Shown one piece after another: positions 62,174 through 64,000 of a stretch of DNA of 64,000 bases. The DNA comes from JBNKFV01 sp050289485 (GTDB lineage: Bacteria; Pseudomonadota; Gammaproteobacteria; Pseudomonadales; Cellvibrionaceae), in contig JBNKFV010000009.1 in assembly GCA_050289485.1 (NCBI GenBank), positions 487,729 through 551,728 of the forward strand. The letters are read 5' to 3'. The position numbers and the translations under genes are program-made. The stretch's first letter is position 1; each line of letters opens with the position of its first letter. The notes under the pieces were generated by a model. That model did no database searches, was not told the DNA's origin, and saw only the letters and a list, made by a program, of their open reading frames with translations.

Positions 62174-64000
62174 ATGATTAATAATAAAATTTCAATCGCA
62201 GTGTTGGGACTGCTGTTGAGCGCCTGCGGCGGCCAGCACAGCAGCCGGGAGCAAGCGCCGGAGGCCGCCAGCCCCTGGCCAAAAATGCAATCAGCGCTAC
62301 CCGCTGACCCTGCCTTGGAAAGCCGGGTAGCTGACCTGTTGGCGCGTATGACGCTGGAGGAAAAAGTTGGCCAGCTGATCAAGGTGGAAATCAAGTATGC
62401 CACACCGGATGACGTCAGAACCTACCACTTGGGTGGCATCATGAACGGTGGCGGTACTTATCCGAACAATGACAAGTTCGCCACCCCGGAGGACTGGCTG
62501 GCACTGGGGAAGGCCTACCGCGAGGCTTCCATGGACACGAGCGACGGTGGGGTCGGTATTCCTGTACTTTGGGGCTCAGACGCGGTACATGGCCACTATA
62601 ACGTCATCGGCGCCACATTGTTCCCGCACAATATTGGTTTGGGGGCAGCACAGGACCCAGAATTGATCAAGCGTATTGGTGAGGCCACCGCCCGTGAGGT
62701 AGCAGTTACCGGTATTCATTGGACCTTCGCACCGACTATAGCAGTGGCACAGGATGACCGCTGGGGTCGCACCTATGAAAGTTATGCGGAAAACCCGGCC
62801 CTGGTGCGTGACTACGCCGGAGCCATGGTCGAGGGCATTCAGGGTGAGATTGGCTCGCCGAATTTTCTACACGGCAGTCACGTGATTTCCTGCACCAAAC
62901 ACTTCATCGGTGATGGCGGTACCGTCGATGGTATGGATCGGGGCGATACGCAAATTAGCAAAGAGGAACTGGCCCGCGTGCATGCGGCAGGTTATTACGC
63001 CGCGTTGGAAGCCGGTGCACAAACCGTTATGGCGTCTTTCAATAGCTGGAACGGCGATCGTCTGCACGGGCATAAATACTTGCTGACCGATGTCTTAAAA
63101 GAGCGGCTTGGTTTCGATGGCTTTGTGGTGGGTGACTGGAACGCCCACCAGTTTGTGCCGGGTTGCACCCTGGAAAGTTGTGCCGCCGCTATCAATGCGG
63201 GTCTGGATATGTTTATGGTGCCGTCTGACTGGAAGGCCCTGTATCGCAACACATTGGCCCAGGTGCAAAGTGGCGAGATTCCCCTTAGCCGTTTAGATGA
63301 TGCGGTGACCCGTATTCTTCGGGTCAAACTGCGCGCCGGGCTGTTTGAATTGCAGCAGCCCCTGGCAGGCAAGCCGGGCATTCTGGGCAGTGCGGAACAC
63401 CGTGCCATTGCCCGGGAGGCCGTGCGTAAATCGCTGGTGCTGTTGAAGAACAACCCTTATCAAAACCGGGATGGCCTGCTGCCTTTGCGGCCGAATCAGA
63501 ACATCCTGGTGGCTGGGGATGGCGCGGACAATATCGGCAAGCAAAGCGGTGGTTGGACCCTTTCCTGGCAGGGTATCGGCAACGCCCGGGCGGACTTTCC
63601 CGGCGCCACCTCTATTTTCGAAGGCATACAAGCCTCGGTGGAAAGTGCGGGTGGCGAGGCCCTGCTCAGTGTCGACGGCGAGTTCAATACCGATAGCTTT
63701 GCCAACGGCAGTCAACCGGATGTGGCCATCGTCGTGTTCGGCGAGGAACCCTATGCCGAATGGTACGGCAATATGCCCAGCCTGGAATACCAGCTTGGTG
63801 ACAAGCGTGACCTGCCGTTGCTGAAAAAATTACAGGCACAGGGTATTCCGGTGGTGAGTATTTTTCTCTCTGGTAGGCCCTTGTGGGTGAACCCGGAAAT
63901 CAATGCGTCAGACGCGTTTGTGGCCGCTTGGCTGCCCGGCTCGGAGGGGGAAGGTGTTGCTGACGTGATTATTGCCGACGCCCAGGGTGAACCCCGCTAC
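62174..64000 (+). CDS. Family 3 glycoside hydrolase, lipoprotein, cut by window end
   Basis: 609 residues visible and still open. N-terminal lipobox LSAC (Cys18). GH3 features: MTLEEKVGQLIKVE, VLWGSDAVHGHYN, WTFAPTIAVAQDDRWGRTYESY, CTKHFIGDGGTVDGMDRG, nucleophile Asp321 in FVVGDWNAH, then the start of the C-terminal domain (SLVLLKNN). The VGDWN context and GGTVDGxDRG resemble marine exo-beta-glucanases such as ExoP. It would release glucose from beta-glucans at the outer membrane. The coding sequence is clearly richer in GC than the preceding block. Start ATG 62174 with GGAAAAG upstream. Confidence 0.92.
   Translation, partial: MINNKISIAVLGLLLSACGGQHSSREQAPEAASPWPKMQSALPADPALESRVADLLARMTLEEKVGQLIKVEIKYATPDDVRTYHLGGIMNGGGTYPNNDKFATPEDWLALGKAYREASMDTSDGGVGIPVLWGSDAVHGHYNVIGATLFPHNIGLGAAQDPELIKRIGEATAREVAVTGIHWTFAPTIAVAQDDRWGRTYESYAENPALVRDYAGAMVEGIQGEIGSPNFLHGSHVISCTKHFIGDGGTVDGMDRGDTQISKEELARVHAAGYYAALEAGAQTVMASFNSWNGDRLHGHKYLLTDVLKERLGFDGFVVGDWNAHQFVPGCTLESCAAAINAGLDMFMVPSDWKALYRNTLAQVQSGEIPLSRLDDAVTRILRVKLRAGLFELQQPLAGKPGILGSAEHRAIAREAVRKSLVLLKNNPYQNRDGLLPLRPNQNILVAGDGADNIGKQSGGWTLSWQGIGNARADFPGATSIFEGIQASVESAGGEALLSVDGEFNTDSFANGSQPDVAIVVFGEEPYAEWYGNMPSLEYQLGDKRDLPLLKKLQAQGIPVVSIFLSGRPLWVNPEINASDAFVAAWLPGSEGEGVADVIIADAQGEPRY

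Overview
The window reads as chromosome of a Gram-negative, probably marine, gammaproteobacterium. Supporting signs are a queA-tgt pair, a tatABC operon, two TonB-dependent receptors, PEP-CTERM proteins, a Fur-box gene, many outer-membrane-type lipoproteins and a sucrose phosphorylase locus. A Cellvibrionales-like lineage is a guess from gene style and is not shown by any marker here.

Layout. 1-2236: end of a thiamine operon (thiDE fusion, thiS, thiF with a fused rhodanese domain). 2252-4900: Na/phosphate symporter, two copies of a ~172-bp inverted-repeat element, and a duplicated promoter/operator module. 4934-13915: four glutathione S-transferases, an acyl-CoA ligase, a lipoprotein quinohemoprotein dehydrogenase and two LigD-like dehydrogenases. 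Together these look like a lignin beta-aryl-ether (beta-O-4) pathway. 14125-17621: LysR regulator, MFS transporter, MarR regulator. 17881-24658: a lignostilbene-dioxygenase-type carotenoid oxygenase, a DUF3237 protein, two SnoaL/NTF2-like proteins, an SDR, a second lipoprotein quinohemoprotein dehydrogenase and a periplasmic glutathione peroxidase. This set resembles the lignostilbene / beta-1 diarylpropane route. Copies of the inverted-repeat element, in opposite orientation, bracket this ~20-kb aromatic island.

24717-28681: a third element copy, two decayed genes (PuuB-type oxidoreductase, MFS transporter), a YajG-like lipoprotein, an orphan response regulator, a HigA-like antitoxin stub and a PEP-CTERM gene behind a sigma-54-type promoter. 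28901-31459: tRNA-Leu(CAA), queA, tgt. 31500-36007: an S9 peptidase and two poorly known envelope proteins. 36797-44382: a sucrose regulon (LacI, twin operators, TonB receptor, ROK fructokinase, sucrose phosphorylase, MFS). 44368-47157: luciferase-like oxidoreductase, DUF4404 protein, Fur-box gene, and a tRNA-Arg(ACG) locus with a detached 5' fragment and tandem 3'-end repeats. 47708-52281: membrane protein, PEP-CTERM protein, PhoX-like Tat substrate, tatCBA. 53118-62101: an AT-richer block with gluconate-dehydrogenase-like genes, a receptor-like barrel, a chitin-synthase-like glycosyltransferase and a cytochrome c/beta-propeller protein. 62174-64000: the start of a GC-rich family 3 glycoside hydrolase, cut by the window end.

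Proposed working of the island, by inference. LigD-like enzymes oxidise the C-alpha alcohol of aryl-ether dimers. LigF-like transferases cleave the ether with glutathione, and a Nu-class transferase releases glutathione. The quinohemoproteins oxidise side-chain alcohols in the periplasm, and the CoA ligase activates the resulting acid. The second operon would produce and split stilbenes. All assignments come from reading the translated sequence; no database search was run.
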